From NCBI GenBank assembly GCA_024742285.1, contig JANSYR010000008.1, forward strand, positions 186,001-250,000: a DNA stretch of 64,000 bases, written 5' to 3'. Position numbers and translations under genes: made by a program. Shown here in pieces: positions 56,945 through 64,000 of the stretch. The stretch comes from a bacterium (GTDB lineage: Bacteria; Myxococcota_A; UBA9160; UBA4427). The notes beneath the pieces were generated by a model, which saw only the letters and a program-made list of their open reading frames with translations, had not been told where the DNA came from and searched no databases. The stretch's first letter is position 1; every line of letters starts with the position of its first letter.

Positions 56945-59371
56945 CTAGCGAGGCGTGGCTTCCGAAAGCGGGCCATGCGCCGTGGCGGTCGGCTCCCCGA
57001 TCGTCTCGGCGCCCCGCTGCCCTCTCGTCCACGCGAAGAGCGGGGGCAGGAAGACGACGTCGACCAGGAGCGCGAGGCCGATCGAGAGCGCGGTCAGCCC
57101 GCCGAACGCGACCAGATTCGACATCGACGAGAATCCGAACGTCGCGAACCCGAGACACAGCACGACCGAGCTGGTCAGGATCGCGCTTCCGGTCGTCTCG
57201 AGCCCCTCCGAGACGGCCCTTTCGAGATCGCCGTGCTCTTCCCAGCCCCGCCGGAAGGCGTGGCTCAGATGGACGGTGTCGTCGACGGCGAGGCCGAGCG
57301 CGATGCTGCCGATCAACATCGTGAAGAGATCGAGGTCGATCCCGAAGAAGCCCATCACGCCGAGGGTGATCGCGATCGGAAGCACGTTCGGCACCATGCT
57401 CGCGAGCCCGGCGCGCACGCTGCGCAGGAACGCGACCATGACGAGGGTCACCATCAGAACCGCCGTTCCGTAGCTCAGCACGAAGCCGCGCGAGATCGCC
57501 TCGACTGCCTCCGCGAAGAGGACGATCAGCCCGGTCGTCGAGACCGAGACCCCGCTCGGGAGCAGCCGCTCGAGCGCCGCCTCGACCTTCGGTATCAGCG
57601 CGAGGTAGTCCCGCCCCGAGCCCCAGGGCGCGCGAAGCGTGATGCGCGCGCTCGAGTAGTCGCTCGCCACGACGCGCTCGAGATCCTCGGCCCCGGTCGC
57701 CTCGAAGAGCAGGAGCTCCTGCGCGATCAGTCGCGCCTCGGAGGGCAGAGCGCCCTGCCCCGGCTCGCCCTCCGTCAGCGCGAGATGGATCTCACGCAAC
57801 ACGTCCACGAAAGACAGCGAGCGCTGGATCCGCGCTCCCTCGACCGCGGGGATCGCCGGAAGCACGCGTGCCATCTCGTCGAGCGCCGCCACGATCTCCG
57901 GCTGCCGCACGCCCCCGGCCACGCCGGCATCGACGAGGACCTCCATGCTCATCGTCCCGGAGAGCCGTTCGTCGAAGATCTCCGTCGCGATTCGGACGGG
58001 GTCGCCGGCCGGGAAGTAGGTGAGCGCGTCGTTCTCGGCGTCGACCCGGGACGCAGCGATCCCTGCGCCGACGAAGCAAGCCAGACCGGCCGCCGCGACG
58101 AGTCGCGGCGCGCGCAACGCGCGGAGTCCCAGTCGGGCGAGCGCCCGTCCGAGACGCAGGTGCACAGTCGCCGGCTCGCCCACTCGTGCCCGGATCGGCA
58201 GCAGCACGAGCGAAGCGGGAATCAGCACGAGGACGGCGATCAGGGTCGCCAACACGCCGACGGGGGCGACGGTCCCGAGCAGGGTCACCGGAGCCAGGTC
58301 GGTCGCGGCCGCGAACGAACCGAGGCCGAGCGCGGTCGTCAGGCTGGTCGCGACCAGCGCCGGCCCCGCGCGCTCGACGGATCGCGCGACCGCCTCGACG
58401 CGCGGCGTCCCCGCGTCGAGCTCCCGGTAGGCGATGACGAGCAGGTGGATGGCGGCGCTCGCGCCGACGGCCAGCAGGAAGGGCGGAAGGATCTGGATGG
58501 TCACGTTCAGGGTGACCCCCAGATGCCCGAGCAGGCCGAGGGTCGCGGCGATCGAGATCATCACGCTCGCGAGGGGCAGCACCACCGCAGATGCTCGGCG
58601 GAAGAGCAAGGCCAGGCAGGCGGCGATGGCCACCACGGCCAGCACGGTGAAGAGAAGCATGTCGCGAGCGAACGCGGCCGCCAGCCGCGCGTTCACCACC
58701 GGATTCCCGGCCAGGTGGTAGCCCCCTTCGGGCCAATGCCGCTCGGCCAGCGTCTCGACGCGCGCGACCACGCGACCCGACTCGAGGGCCGAGAGTGGCT
58801 GCAGCGTCGCGAGGTCGCGGTCGACGTAGGCGTCCAGGCTCACCGCGACGACGGTCAGCGTTCGGTCCCGGGAGAAGAGATGCCCCGGGTAGGCGCTGGT
58901 CTCGAAGAGTCTCGCGGCGAGCCGGTCCGATTCGCGCCCGTTCTGCGGGAGCGTCTTCCGCACTTCGCGCACGGACAGGACATCGTCGCGACCGGAGAGC
59001 AGACGCGCGCTCGCGAGGCTGCGCACCTCGTCCAGGTGCGGCAGGGTCGCTTCGAGATCGGCGTGGAAAGCGTCGAGTCGAGCCAGGAAGCCCGGCGCGA
59101 AGACGTCCTCTGCCTCGAGCAACACGAAGATCGCGGTGTCGAGTCCGTAGTCGCGCTTGAACGCCTCGTACCGGAGCCTGGACGGATGGTCCGGACCGAG
59201 GAAGCGCTCCGCGTGGGTCTCGAACCGGATCGACGGCAGGCCCGACGCGAGGACCACGAGACCGAGCAGCCCCGCGATCAGCGTTCGGACCGGGGCCCCG
59301 GCGACCCGATCCGCCCACGCGCGAAAGACGCGGGACCGCCCGGGCGGGCGCGACGCGGGCCCTTCCCTCAA
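56945..59371 (-). CDS. MMPL-type RND exporter
   Basis: An 808-residue inner-membrane transporter of the RND/MMPL type, with twelve predicted helices in two halves. TM1 (LIAGLLGLVVLASGLP) is followed by a periplasmic loop of about 200 residues, then a five-helix block with AVGASAAIHLLVIAY. The second half repeats this plan, with GLAVDDTVHLSHAFRRG carrying the Asp pair for proton use. The start is TTG 59371, whose last bases form the TGA of the sulfotransferase gene (TTGA overlap). Such exporters move lipids or hopanoids; the coupling to a sulfotransferase suggests a sulfated product (inference). Confidence 0.9.
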   Translation of the reverse strand: MREGPASRPPGRSRVFRAWADRVAGAPVRTLIAGLLGLVVLASGLPSIRFETHAERFLGPDHPSRLRYEAFKRDYGLDTAIFVLLEAEDVFAPGFLARLDAFHADLEATLPHLDEVRSLASARLLSGRDDVLSVREVRKTLPQNGRESDRLAARLFETSAYPGHLFSRDRTLTVVAVSLDAYVDRDLATLQPLSALESGRVVARVETLAERHWPEGGYHLAGNPVVNARLAAAFARDMLLFTVLAVVAIAACLALLFRRASAVVLPLASVMISIAATLGLLGHLGVTLNVTIQILPPFLLAVGASAAIHLLVIAYRELDAGTPRVEAVARSVERAGPALVATSLTTALGLGSFAAATDLAPVTLLGTVAPVGVLATLIAVLVLIPASLVLLPIRARVGEPATVHLRLGRALARLGLRALRAPRLVAAAGLACFVGAGIAASRVDAENDALTYFPAGDPVRIATEIFDERLSGTMSMEVLVDAGVAGGVRQPEIVAALDEMARVLPAIPAVEGARIQRSLSFVDVLREIHLALTEGEPGQGALPSEARLIAQELLLFEATGAEDLERVVASDYSSARITLRAPWGSGRDYLALIPKVEAALERLLPSGVSVSTTGLIVLFAEAVEAISRGFVLSYGTAVLMVTLVMVAFLRSVRAGLASMVPNVLPIAITLGVMGFFGIDLDLFTMLIGSIALGLAVDDTVHLSHAFRRGWEEHGDLERAVSEGLETTGSAILTSSVVLCLGFATFGFSSMSNLVAFGGLTALSIGLALLVDVVFLPPLFAWTRGQRGAETIGEPTATAHGPLSEATPR

Positions 59372-60120
59372 GGGCCGACGAGCGTCCAGCCGAGCACGAT
59401 GCTCGCGGCCGCGCCGACGACCCAGGCCGCCTTGATCCGGGCCGGCGTCGTGTCCACCCAGTAGCGGAAGAGCCTGGAGCTCAGACTCCCCTTCGACTCG
59501 TTCAGGTGCGGGAAGGGCTCGTCGGGGATCTCGACGCCGAGGAACTCACAGAGCGGTGCCCAACCGTCGCGAACGTCGAAGACGAGAAGTCGCTCCGCGG
59601 GCACCCGGTCGCGAACGGCCTGGTTGTGCCGCTCGTAGACTTCGATGTTCGAGGCCTTCTCGATCCCGCCGCCCATCACGGTGCCGGTCACGAGGAGGTC
59701 GGTGATGTCCATCGCTCTGCGCACGCGGGGCGAGAAGCGGGCGAAGGGGCGGATGAAACGGAAGGCGTCGTTGAGGCGCTTCCAGGATCGGAACCACCCT
59801 TCGGCGTCGCGCACCGTCAGGACCACCTTGGCGTCCGGGAACGCTTCGAGCAGCTCCTCGTAGTAGAGGCAGGTCGGGAGGTCGATGCACGAGGCGTAGC
59901 GGGCGAAGAGCCGACCCCAGTCGAGTCGATGGGGCTGACCGGCGTGGCGGGCGCGCGCATGCTCGCTCCACAGCTGCAGGTGGCCTTCGCTGTGGCCACG
60001 TCGCGGCGTGAGGATCTCGCGCATGTGATAGCAGGGACCGAAGCCCAGCTTCTCGAAGGCGGCCTTCGTACTGACGGTCCCCGTCCGAGCGAATCCCGCG
60101 CCGATGATCTTGAGACTCAT
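59368..60120 (-). CDS. Sulfotransferase family protein, membrane-anchored
   Basis: A 250-residue sulfotransferase-like protein of the Sulfotransfer_4 type. The PAPS-binding loop is GAGFARTGTVSTKAAFEKLG near the N-terminus. Other landmarks are PDAKVVLTVRDAEGWFRSWKRL, with the conserved Arg-Asp, and LLVFDVRDGWAPLCEFLGVEIPDEPFPHLN. A C-terminal membrane helix (AAWVVGAAASIVLGWTLVG) anchors it, with the active site on the cytoplasmic side. ATG 60120 begins MSLKIIG. It overlaps the downstream MMPL exporter by four bases, so the two products probably act on the same molecule. Confidence 0.9.
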   Translation of the reverse strand: MSLKIIGAGFARTGTVSTKAAFEKLGFGPCYHMREILTPRRGHSEGHLQLWSEHARARHAGQPHRLDWGRLFARYASCIDLPTCLYYEELLEAFPDAKVVLTVRDAEGWFRSWKRLNDAFRFIRPFARFSPRVRRAMDITDLLVTGTVMGGGIEKASNIEVYERHNQAVRDRVPAERLLVFDVRDGWAPLCEFLGVEIPDEPFPHLNESKGSLSSRLFRYWVDTTPARIKAAWVVGAAASIVLGWTLVGP

Positions 60121-60330
60121 GGGTCTGCCCCTGCCCGTTCCGGCCCCGTCGAGACAAGCCGGCGGGCGGTCTCGCTCGGTCGCGAGAGCGCGCCGATCCG
60201 ACGTAGGGGCCGCAGACTCGATCGGCAGAACGCCGGCAAGTCTGGAGCCTAACGAGAAACAGCCGAGCTGCGATCGGCGATTCGCCCCAGGCCCGATCGT
60301 CATCGTGCCGCCTAACGTTCCGGCCAGCGT

Positions 60331-61077
60331 TCATCGGCGTGGGGAAACCCACTTGTGTCGCGACGGCCGCAACTCCTCCCCCGGCAGGTCGAAGAGCAGG
60401 AGCTCTGCGCTCTCCACCGCTTCGATCTCGAGTCGATCGACTTCTTCGATGGCAAAGCCATCCCCGGCCTCGAAGTCGATCCCGTCGACGCGGCCGGTGC
60501 CGCGCGCGACCTGGATCCATCCGCGCCGTCGCCCGCCCAACGGCCAGACGAAGGACTGGCCCTCGTCCAGGACGAGCGCGGACACGATCGCGTCCTGACG
60601 GAGCGGAAGCCCGCCCGTCGACGCCCCCGACGCACCCGAAGAAGCCAGCACGGTCGGGACCCCGGGGGCGAGCGCGAAGTCGATCATCTCGTGGCCCGGT
60701 GCGGTGCCCCGGGTGTCGGGCTCGATCCAGATCTGCAGCAAGTGGACCGGATCGTCCCCGAGATTCATCTCGGCATGGGCGATCCCGGTCCCGGCATGCA
60801 TGAGCTGCGACCGGCGCGGGCGGATCTGGGCCTCGTTCTCTTCGCTGTCGAGATGGCTGAGCGTGCCCGAGAGCACGTAGGTCAGGATCTCCATCTCGCG
60901 ATGCGGATGGGCGGGGAACCCCGAGCGCGGGGCGATCCAGTCCTCGTTGATCACCCGCAGCGGGCCGAAGCCCAGGATCGCGGGGTCGTGGTGATGTCCG
61001 AACGAGAAGCTGTGGCGACTGTCGAGCCAGTCGAGCTCGGTCCGGAATCGATGGTCGGCCTTCCTCTTGTCGATCAT
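60331..61077 (-). CDS. Pirin-family protein
   Basis: A 248-residue bicupin protein of the short YhaK/YhhW-like pirin type. The opening TELDWLDSRHSFSFGHHHDP, metal site HPHREMEILTYVLSGTLSHLDS and motif QLMHAGTGIAHAEMN are clear. Some bacterial pirins have quercetinase activity; others sense redox state. ATG 61077 matches the family's usual N-terminus. An in-frame ATG at 61164, with AAAGGAACC before it, would add 29 residues of poor conservation. The region between these starts holds a strong hairpin, and a 25-bp palindrome lies just upstream. It is downstream of the CBS gene on the same strand. Confidence 0.88.
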   Translation of the reverse strand: MIDKRKADHRFRTELDWLDSRHSFSFGHHHDPAILGFGPLRVINEDWIAPRSGFPAHPHREMEILTYVLSGTLSHLDSEENEAQIRPRRSQLMHAGTGIAHAEMNLGDDPVHLLQIWIEPDTRGTAPGHEMIDFALAPGVPTVLASSGASGASTGGLPLRQDAIVSALVLDEGQSFVWPLGGRRRGWIQVARGTGRVDGIDFEAGDGFAIEEVDRLEIEAVESAELLLFDLPGEELRPSRHKWVSPRR

Positions 61078-61093
61078 GGCGCGGGTCGCCCTC

Positions 61094-61116
61094 CCTTCAC
61101 CGGTCAGCGGTGAAGG
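61094..61116 (-). promoter_or_regulatory. Hairpin in the pirin leader
   Basis: The arms CCTTCACCG (61094-61102) and CGGTGAAGG (61108-61116) pair perfectly around a 5-base loop. In the minus-strand transcript this stem ends 16 bases before the pirin ATG at 61077 and overlaps the start of GGGAGGG, the likely ribosome site. It could limit access to that site. If translation begins at 61164, the stem lies within codons. Its function is not known. Confidence 0.5.
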
Positions 61117-61164
61117 AAAGGATCGAACCGACTCGTCGAATGACAATCGATCTTCTTGGAACAT

Positions 61165-61189
61165 GATTGGTTCCTTTAAGGAATCAATC
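61165..61189. promoter_or_regulatory. 25-bp near-perfect palindrome upstream of pirin
   Basis: Centred on 61177, the sequence has arms GATTG-g-TTCCTT and AAGGAA-t-CAATC with a single central T. Twelve positions pair per side except one mismatch. It lies between the CBS stop at 61212 and ATG 61164. A one-base centre cannot form a good RNA hairpin loop, so a DNA operator is more likely. It overlaps AAAGGAACC, the ribosome site of ATG 61164, in the minus-strand sense. Confidence 0.6.
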
Positions 61190-61211
61190 GAGGGGCGCAC
61201 GCCCGCCCCGA

Positions 61212-61631
61212 TCAGAACTGATCGTGCAGGAACCGGATCAGATCGGTCGAGGTGACGAGCCCGACGAGCTTGTTCTTGTCGTCGACCACCGGCACCGCGT
61301 GGATGCTGCCGTCGGACAGCGCCTCCGCCGCGTCGGCCACGGTGCACTTCTCGGGCAGGGTCCGGAGCTCCTTCTTCATGAGCCCCTCGATCGAGAACTG
61401 GTGATCGAGGTAGGCGTCCATCGACATCTCGTCGCTGCCCACGCCCTCGACGCTGATCCCGAGGATGTCGGAGGCCGAGATCAGCCCGATCAGCTCGTCG
61501 CCCGAAACCACCGGCATGTGATGGAATCCATGCTTGGCGAAGGTCTTTCGCACGTCGCTCACGTTCTGGGCGACGTGGGTCGTGATGACGTCCGTGGTCA
61601 ACACCTTCGAGATCGGCTCGTTCTTCTTCAT
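61212..61631 (-). CDS. CBS-domain pair protein
   Basis: A 139-residue cytoplasmic protein made of two CBS motifs. The first is VLTTDVITTHVAQNVSDVRKTFAKHGFHHMPVVSGDELIGLISASDIL, given as landmark. The second is LMKKELRTLPEKCTVADAAEALSDGSIHAVPVVDDKNKLVGLVTSTDLI. Such stand-alone Bateman modules bind adenine nucleotides and report energy state. ATG 61631 begins MKKNEPISKV. It is transcribed in the same direction as the downstream pirin, with the 25-bp palindrome in between, and follows the cco assembly genes after a 324-bp gap. Confidence 0.92.
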   Translation of the reverse strand: MKKNEPISKVLTTDVITTHVAQNVSDVRKTFAKHGFHHMPVVSGDELIGLISASDILGISVEGVGSDEMSMDAYLDHQFSIEGLMKKELRTLPEKCTVADAAEALSDGSIHAVPVVDDKNKLVGLVTSTDLIRFLHDQF

Positions 61632-61955
61632 CGGATTCCCGTGTCTCCGTTCGCGGGCCGCGTGGCCCTGGTTGGCTCCCTCCTTGGAGTGCACGTTCCA
61701 TGCCCGCAGCGGAGTGCCGGAGACGGATCTCGCAGCGCGAATCGTGCTCCTTCGCCACACCTCGAGGCGGGAGACCCCGGCCTTCGCGCCGCTCGCTGGA
61801 CGACGTGGTGGCCGGAAGGCGGTGGCCTCGGGTCGGGTCTCGAAGGCATGGGCGTAGGGGCTACGCCTCCGACACGCCTCCGACACGCCTCCGATCGACC
61901 TCCGACGAGCCGCCGTCGCCGGCAGCCCCTCGAAGGTCGTGTTCGTCGGGGGGAC
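61632..61955. other. Intergenic region with short tandem repeats
   Basis: 324 bp between the SafE-like gene and the CBS gene, both on the minus strand. It should contain the CBS promoter, but no consensus boxes stand out. The part near 61863-61906 is an 11-bp tandem repeat, listed separately. No gene is evident: the longest frame on the minus strand simply extends the CBS frame upstream without a ribosome site. Confidence 0.4.
61863..61906. repeat. 11-bp tandem repeat, four units
   Basis: The unit ACGCCTCCGAC occurs exactly at 61863-61873 and 61874-61884, once with a final T at 61885-61895, and in a diverged copy (CGACCTCCGAC) at 61896-61906. The period of 11 is not a multiple of three, so the array is not coding. 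It lies between the SafE-like and CBS genes. It may be a slippage product or a set of helically phased protein sites. Confidence 0.75.
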
Positions 61956-62750
61956 TCACCTCCCGACCGCAGGCGCGCTGCAGGTCGGCATGAGGGCGGG
62001 GTCGAGGGAGGAATGCATGTTCGGATGCGAGGACGTCTCGGGCGCGTGCTCTCCCGGGTGCGATCCGTGTCCGCCCCCGGCGACACCGATCAAGGCGATC
62101 AGGCCGAAGGCGACGAGCAGGACGCCGGCGGTCCGTTGCGCGCCGGCACTCCGGAGCTTCGCCGTCAGCCCGCCGGCGGCGAGCGACGTCGCCACCATCG
62201 CCGGCATCGTTCCCAGACCGAACGCCGCCATCCAGATGGCGCCTGCCGTCGCGGAGCCGGTCGCCGCCGACGTCGCGGCGGCCGTGTAGACGAGCCCGCA
62301 AGGCATCAGACCCCAGACTGCCCCGATCGCCGCCGCTCGGGTCAGGCTTCCCGGCGACCCGAGGCGACGCATGCGGGGCGAGACCTGGCGCCATAGCCCG
62401 AGTCCGCGACGTTCGATCCAGGAGAAGCCGAGATCGAGACCCAGCACACGCAGGCCCTGTCCGACGAGCACGGCACCGGCGAGGACCCGAAGTCCCGTCC
62501 CGAGTCCCGGCACGCCGTGGGCCACGCCCCCTGCCCCGCCGAGGACGGCACCGATCGCCGCGTAGCTGCCGATCCGCGCGAGCGAGTGCGTGCCCGCCGA
62601 CAGCGCGGGGCGGGAGCGGGATCCGCCGGCGCCCCGCGCGGAGAGGCCGAGCGCGCCGGCGATCCCGCCACACATTCCGAGACAGTGGGCGCTACCGACG
62701 AACCCGAGCAGGAAGGCGGCGCCGATCGTGATCCCGGGATCAACGGACAT
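61956..62750 (-). CDS. Sulfite exporter TauE/SafE-like membrane protein of cbb3 assembly cluster
   Basis: A 264-residue membrane protein with about six helices. The first helix carries VGSAHCLGMCGGIAGAL, a Cys-His-Met-Cys motif suited to copper binding; a later helix has AVWGLMPCGLVYTAAATSA. The C-terminus is His-rich (GHGSHPGEHAPETSSHPNMH). This group commonly lies beside ccoI and ccoS and is thought to help copper delivery to cbb3 oxidase, although named after sulfite exporters. ATG 62750 lies inside the end of ccoS (11-base overlap). Confidence 0.87.
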   Translation of the reverse strand: MSVDPGITIGAAFLLGFVGSAHCLGMCGGIAGALGLSARGAGGSRSRPALSAGTHSLARIGSYAAIGAVLGGAGGVAHGVPGLGTGLRVLAGAVLVGQGLRVLGLDLGFSWIERRGLGLWRQVSPRMRRLGSPGSLTRAAAIGAVWGLMPCGLVYTAAATSAATGSATAGAIWMAAFGLGTMPAMVATSLAAGGLTAKLRSAGAQRTAGVLLVAFGLIALIGVAGGGHGSHPGEHAPETSSHPNMHSSLDPALMPTCSAPAVGR

Positions 62751-62928
62751 GTCCGGTCTCCTCGTCTTTGCGAGACGGGCCGGCCGGCACGTCGTCGTCC
62801 CAGAGAATCCGTCGCCCTTCGAGCTCGAGGTCCTCGAACTGATCGTTCCGCACGGCCCAGAGGAACGCGTAGATCGCGATCAGGAGGAGCAGGCAGCCGA
62901 GGGGAATCAACACGAGCAGGATCGTCAT
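62740..62928 (-). CDS. ccoS: cbb3-type cytochrome oxidase assembly protein CcoS
   Basis: A 62-residue single-pass membrane protein needed for insertion of haem and copper cofactors in cbb3 oxidase. The helix ILLVLIPLGCLLLLIAIYAFLWAV is followed by RNDQFEDLELEGRRILWDDD, the conserved CcoS signature (F-D-D-L-E-x-x-x-x-R-I-L-x-D-D). ATG 62928 follows GGAGGAGAGACGC, and overlaps the ccoI stop by four bases (ATGA). The longer frame to 63012 runs into ccoI and is not needed. Confidence 0.93.
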   Translation of the reverse strand: MTILLVLIPLGCLLLLIAIYAFLWAVRNDQFEDLELEGRRILWDDDVPAGPSRKDEETGHVR

Positions 62929-63998
62929 GCGCGTCTCTCCTCCCGGCGCAGACGCGTCGCGTTCAGGGCGACGAGCAGCGAGCTCGCCGACATGCCCGCC
63001 GCGGCGAGCCACGGCGCGAGGTTCCCGGTGACGGCGAGGGGCAGCACGAGCAGGTTGTATCCGATCGCCCAGGCGAAGTTCTGGGTCACGATCCGGCGGG
63101 TCCGCCTGGCCCAGCGGACCGCGCGCGGCATCGCCGCCAGGTCGTCCCGGTAGAGGAGCGCGTCCGCGGAGAGGAGTGAGAGATCGCAGCCTCCGGCCAT
63201 CGCGACCGAGACGTCCGCGGCCCGCAGGACGGGTCCGTCGTTCAGTCCGTCGCCCACGAAGGCGACCCGCTCGCCCTGCGTCTGATGGCGGCGGATGTGA
63301 TCCACCTTGCCCTCCGGCATGACCCCCGACGTGACGGCCAGCCCGCCGAGCTCCGCGGCGATCCGCGAGGCGGCGGACGACGGATCGCCGGTCAGGATCT
63401 CGAGCTCGACGCCGAGCGACCGCAGTTCGTCCACGCTCGCTGCCGCTTCGGCACGCAGCGCGTCACCGAGACCGAACCAGGCGATCGCCCCGTCCTCGTC
63501 GGCCAGCAGGATCCAGGTATGCGCGTCGGTCTCCGGAAGGACAGGCGGCGCGGCCTCGGCAGCGAGCGCGCTCGCCCAGTCGGGTCGGCCGAGCCGGTGA
63601 CGCACGCCTGCGATCGTGCCTTCCACGCCGGCCCCGGCGATCGAGCGGTTCGCTTCCACGACGGGAAGCACGCCCGGGCCCGCGCTGGACCCTCCGGAGA
63701 AGCGTGACGTGACCGCACCCGGCTCCGTGAACGCCCGCGCCAGGACGTGCGTCGAGCCCGCCTCGAGCGCGCGGGCGCGTGCGAAGGCGTCCTGGTTCGA
63801 GAGGTCGCGTACGAGCTCGACCGTCTCGATTCGCGGCCGGCCTTCGGTCAGGCTCCCGGTCTTGTCGAACACGACGCGGTCGACGCGGGCCAGGGACTCG
63901 AGGGCCGACCCCCCGGTGAGCACGAAGCCGATCCGCGCCAGGCCCTCGCTGGCGGCGGCGAGCGCCGTCGGCGTCGCCAGCCCGAGCGCGCACGGACA
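62925..63998 (-). CDS. ccoI: Copper-translocating P-type ATPase CcoI, N-terminus missing
   Basis: The last 357 residues of a P1B-type ATPase; the gene runs off the right edge. The first visible codons encode the copper motif CPC in the transport helix (CPCALGLATPTAL). The phosphorylation site FDKTGSLTEGRP, the nucleotide-domain TGDPSSAASR and GDGLNDGPVLRAADVSVAM follow, then two C-terminal helices. Position before ccoS and the SafE-like gene identifies it as CcoI/FixI, which supplies copper to the cbb3 oxidase. Its stop overlaps the ccoS start (ATGA). The oxidase genes ccoNOP are expected beyond the edge. Confidence 0.92.
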   Translation of the reverse strand, partial: CPCALGLATPTALAAASEGLARIGFVLTGGSALESLARVDRVVFDKTGSLTEGRPRIETVELVRDLSNQDAFARARALEAGSTHVLARAFTEPGAVTSRFSGGSSAGPGVLPVVEANRSIAGAGVEGTIAGVRHRLGRPDWASALAAEAAPPVLPETDAHTWILLADEDGAIAWFGLGDALRAEAAASVDELRSLGVELEILTGDPSSAASRIAAELGGLAVTSGVMPEGKVDHIRRHQTQGERVAFVGDGLNDGPVLRAADVSVAMAGGCDLSLLSADALLYRDDLAAMPRAVRWARRTRRIVTQNFAWAIGYNLLVLPLAVTGNLAPWLAAAGMSASSLLVALNATRLRREERRA

Positions 63999-64000
63999 GG

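Noticed and set aside
61165-61189. Palindrome as a transcription terminator of the CBS gene
   Set aside because: The one-base centre gives no workable RNA loop and no T-run follows, so an operator is more likely.
61956-62750. Reading the SafE-like gene as a sulfite exporter
   Set aside because: Its overlap with ccoS and neighbouring ccoI, together with the Cys-His-Met-Cys motif, points to copper handling for cbb3 oxidase instead.

Overview
The window looks like chromosomal DNA of a high-G+C, Gram-negative bacterium. Nearly every real gene is strongly G/C at third codon positions. Envelope features that point to a diderm are two RND efflux systems (one with an outer-membrane factor), a PqiA/PqiB/PqiC lipid-trafficking operon, several lipoproteins and an outer-membrane beta-barrel protein. 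The wealth of cytochromes P450, Baeyer-Villiger type flavoenzymes, short-chain dehydrogenases (SDRs), amidohydrolases and small alpha/beta-barrel proteins resembles environmental lineages that degrade steroids, terpenes or xenobiotics (for example former deltaproteobacterial groups such as Myxococcota or Binatota). That placement is inference; no rRNA or other phylogenetic marker is present. No tRNA, rRNA, IS element, integrase, phage gene or CRISPR array was seen.

Layout. 1-5186: a P450 cut by the left edge, a Nudix hydrolase, a small secreted protein behind a CRP-like palindrome, a Baeyer-Villiger type monooxygenase (BVMO) and a VOC-fold protein. 5187-10739: a divergent AT-rich control region, then a tight seven-gene operon (SDR, TetR regulator, Coq4-like protein, trans-acting enoyl-reductase-like protein, SDR, two small alpha/beta-barrel proteins) that looks like an uncharacterised catabolic pathway. 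10769-21340: an RND pump with its adaptor, then scattered enzymes (EthD-like, PhzF, epoxide-hydrolase-like, amidohydrolase, YheT-like hydrolase) and a large polytopic membrane protein. 21699-30666: a small amphi-Trp protein, an SDR, the DNA-repair pair lhr-nei, a GST, and a TetR/MAPEG/ABM module around a perfect 20-bp palindrome.

30825-48737: a Na+/H+ antiporter, a universal stress protein, a complete tripartite RND efflux operon, two overlapping ion-channel genes, a pqi operon in which PqiA is split into two genes, a large MscS channel and a beta-barrel outer-membrane protein. 49103-56932: a second catabolic cluster led by a regulator with two fused MarR domains. It contains two BVMO paralogues (one frameshifted in this sequence), a P450, a metal-dependent amidohydrolase and a cupin. 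56945-64000, all on the minus strand: a sulfotransferase overlapping an MMPL-type exporter, a pirin with an unusually structured leader, a CBS protein, and ccoI-ccoS-SafE genes for copper supply and assembly of a cbb3 oxidase, with ccoI cut by the right edge.

The best candidates for undescribed biology are the two catabolic clusters (5365-10739 and 49103-56932). Next are the sulfotransferase/MMPL pair, the palindrome-controlled regulatory regions, and several overlapping gene junctions that use non-ATG starts. Most functions below come from recognising family motifs in the translated sequence; no database search was possible.
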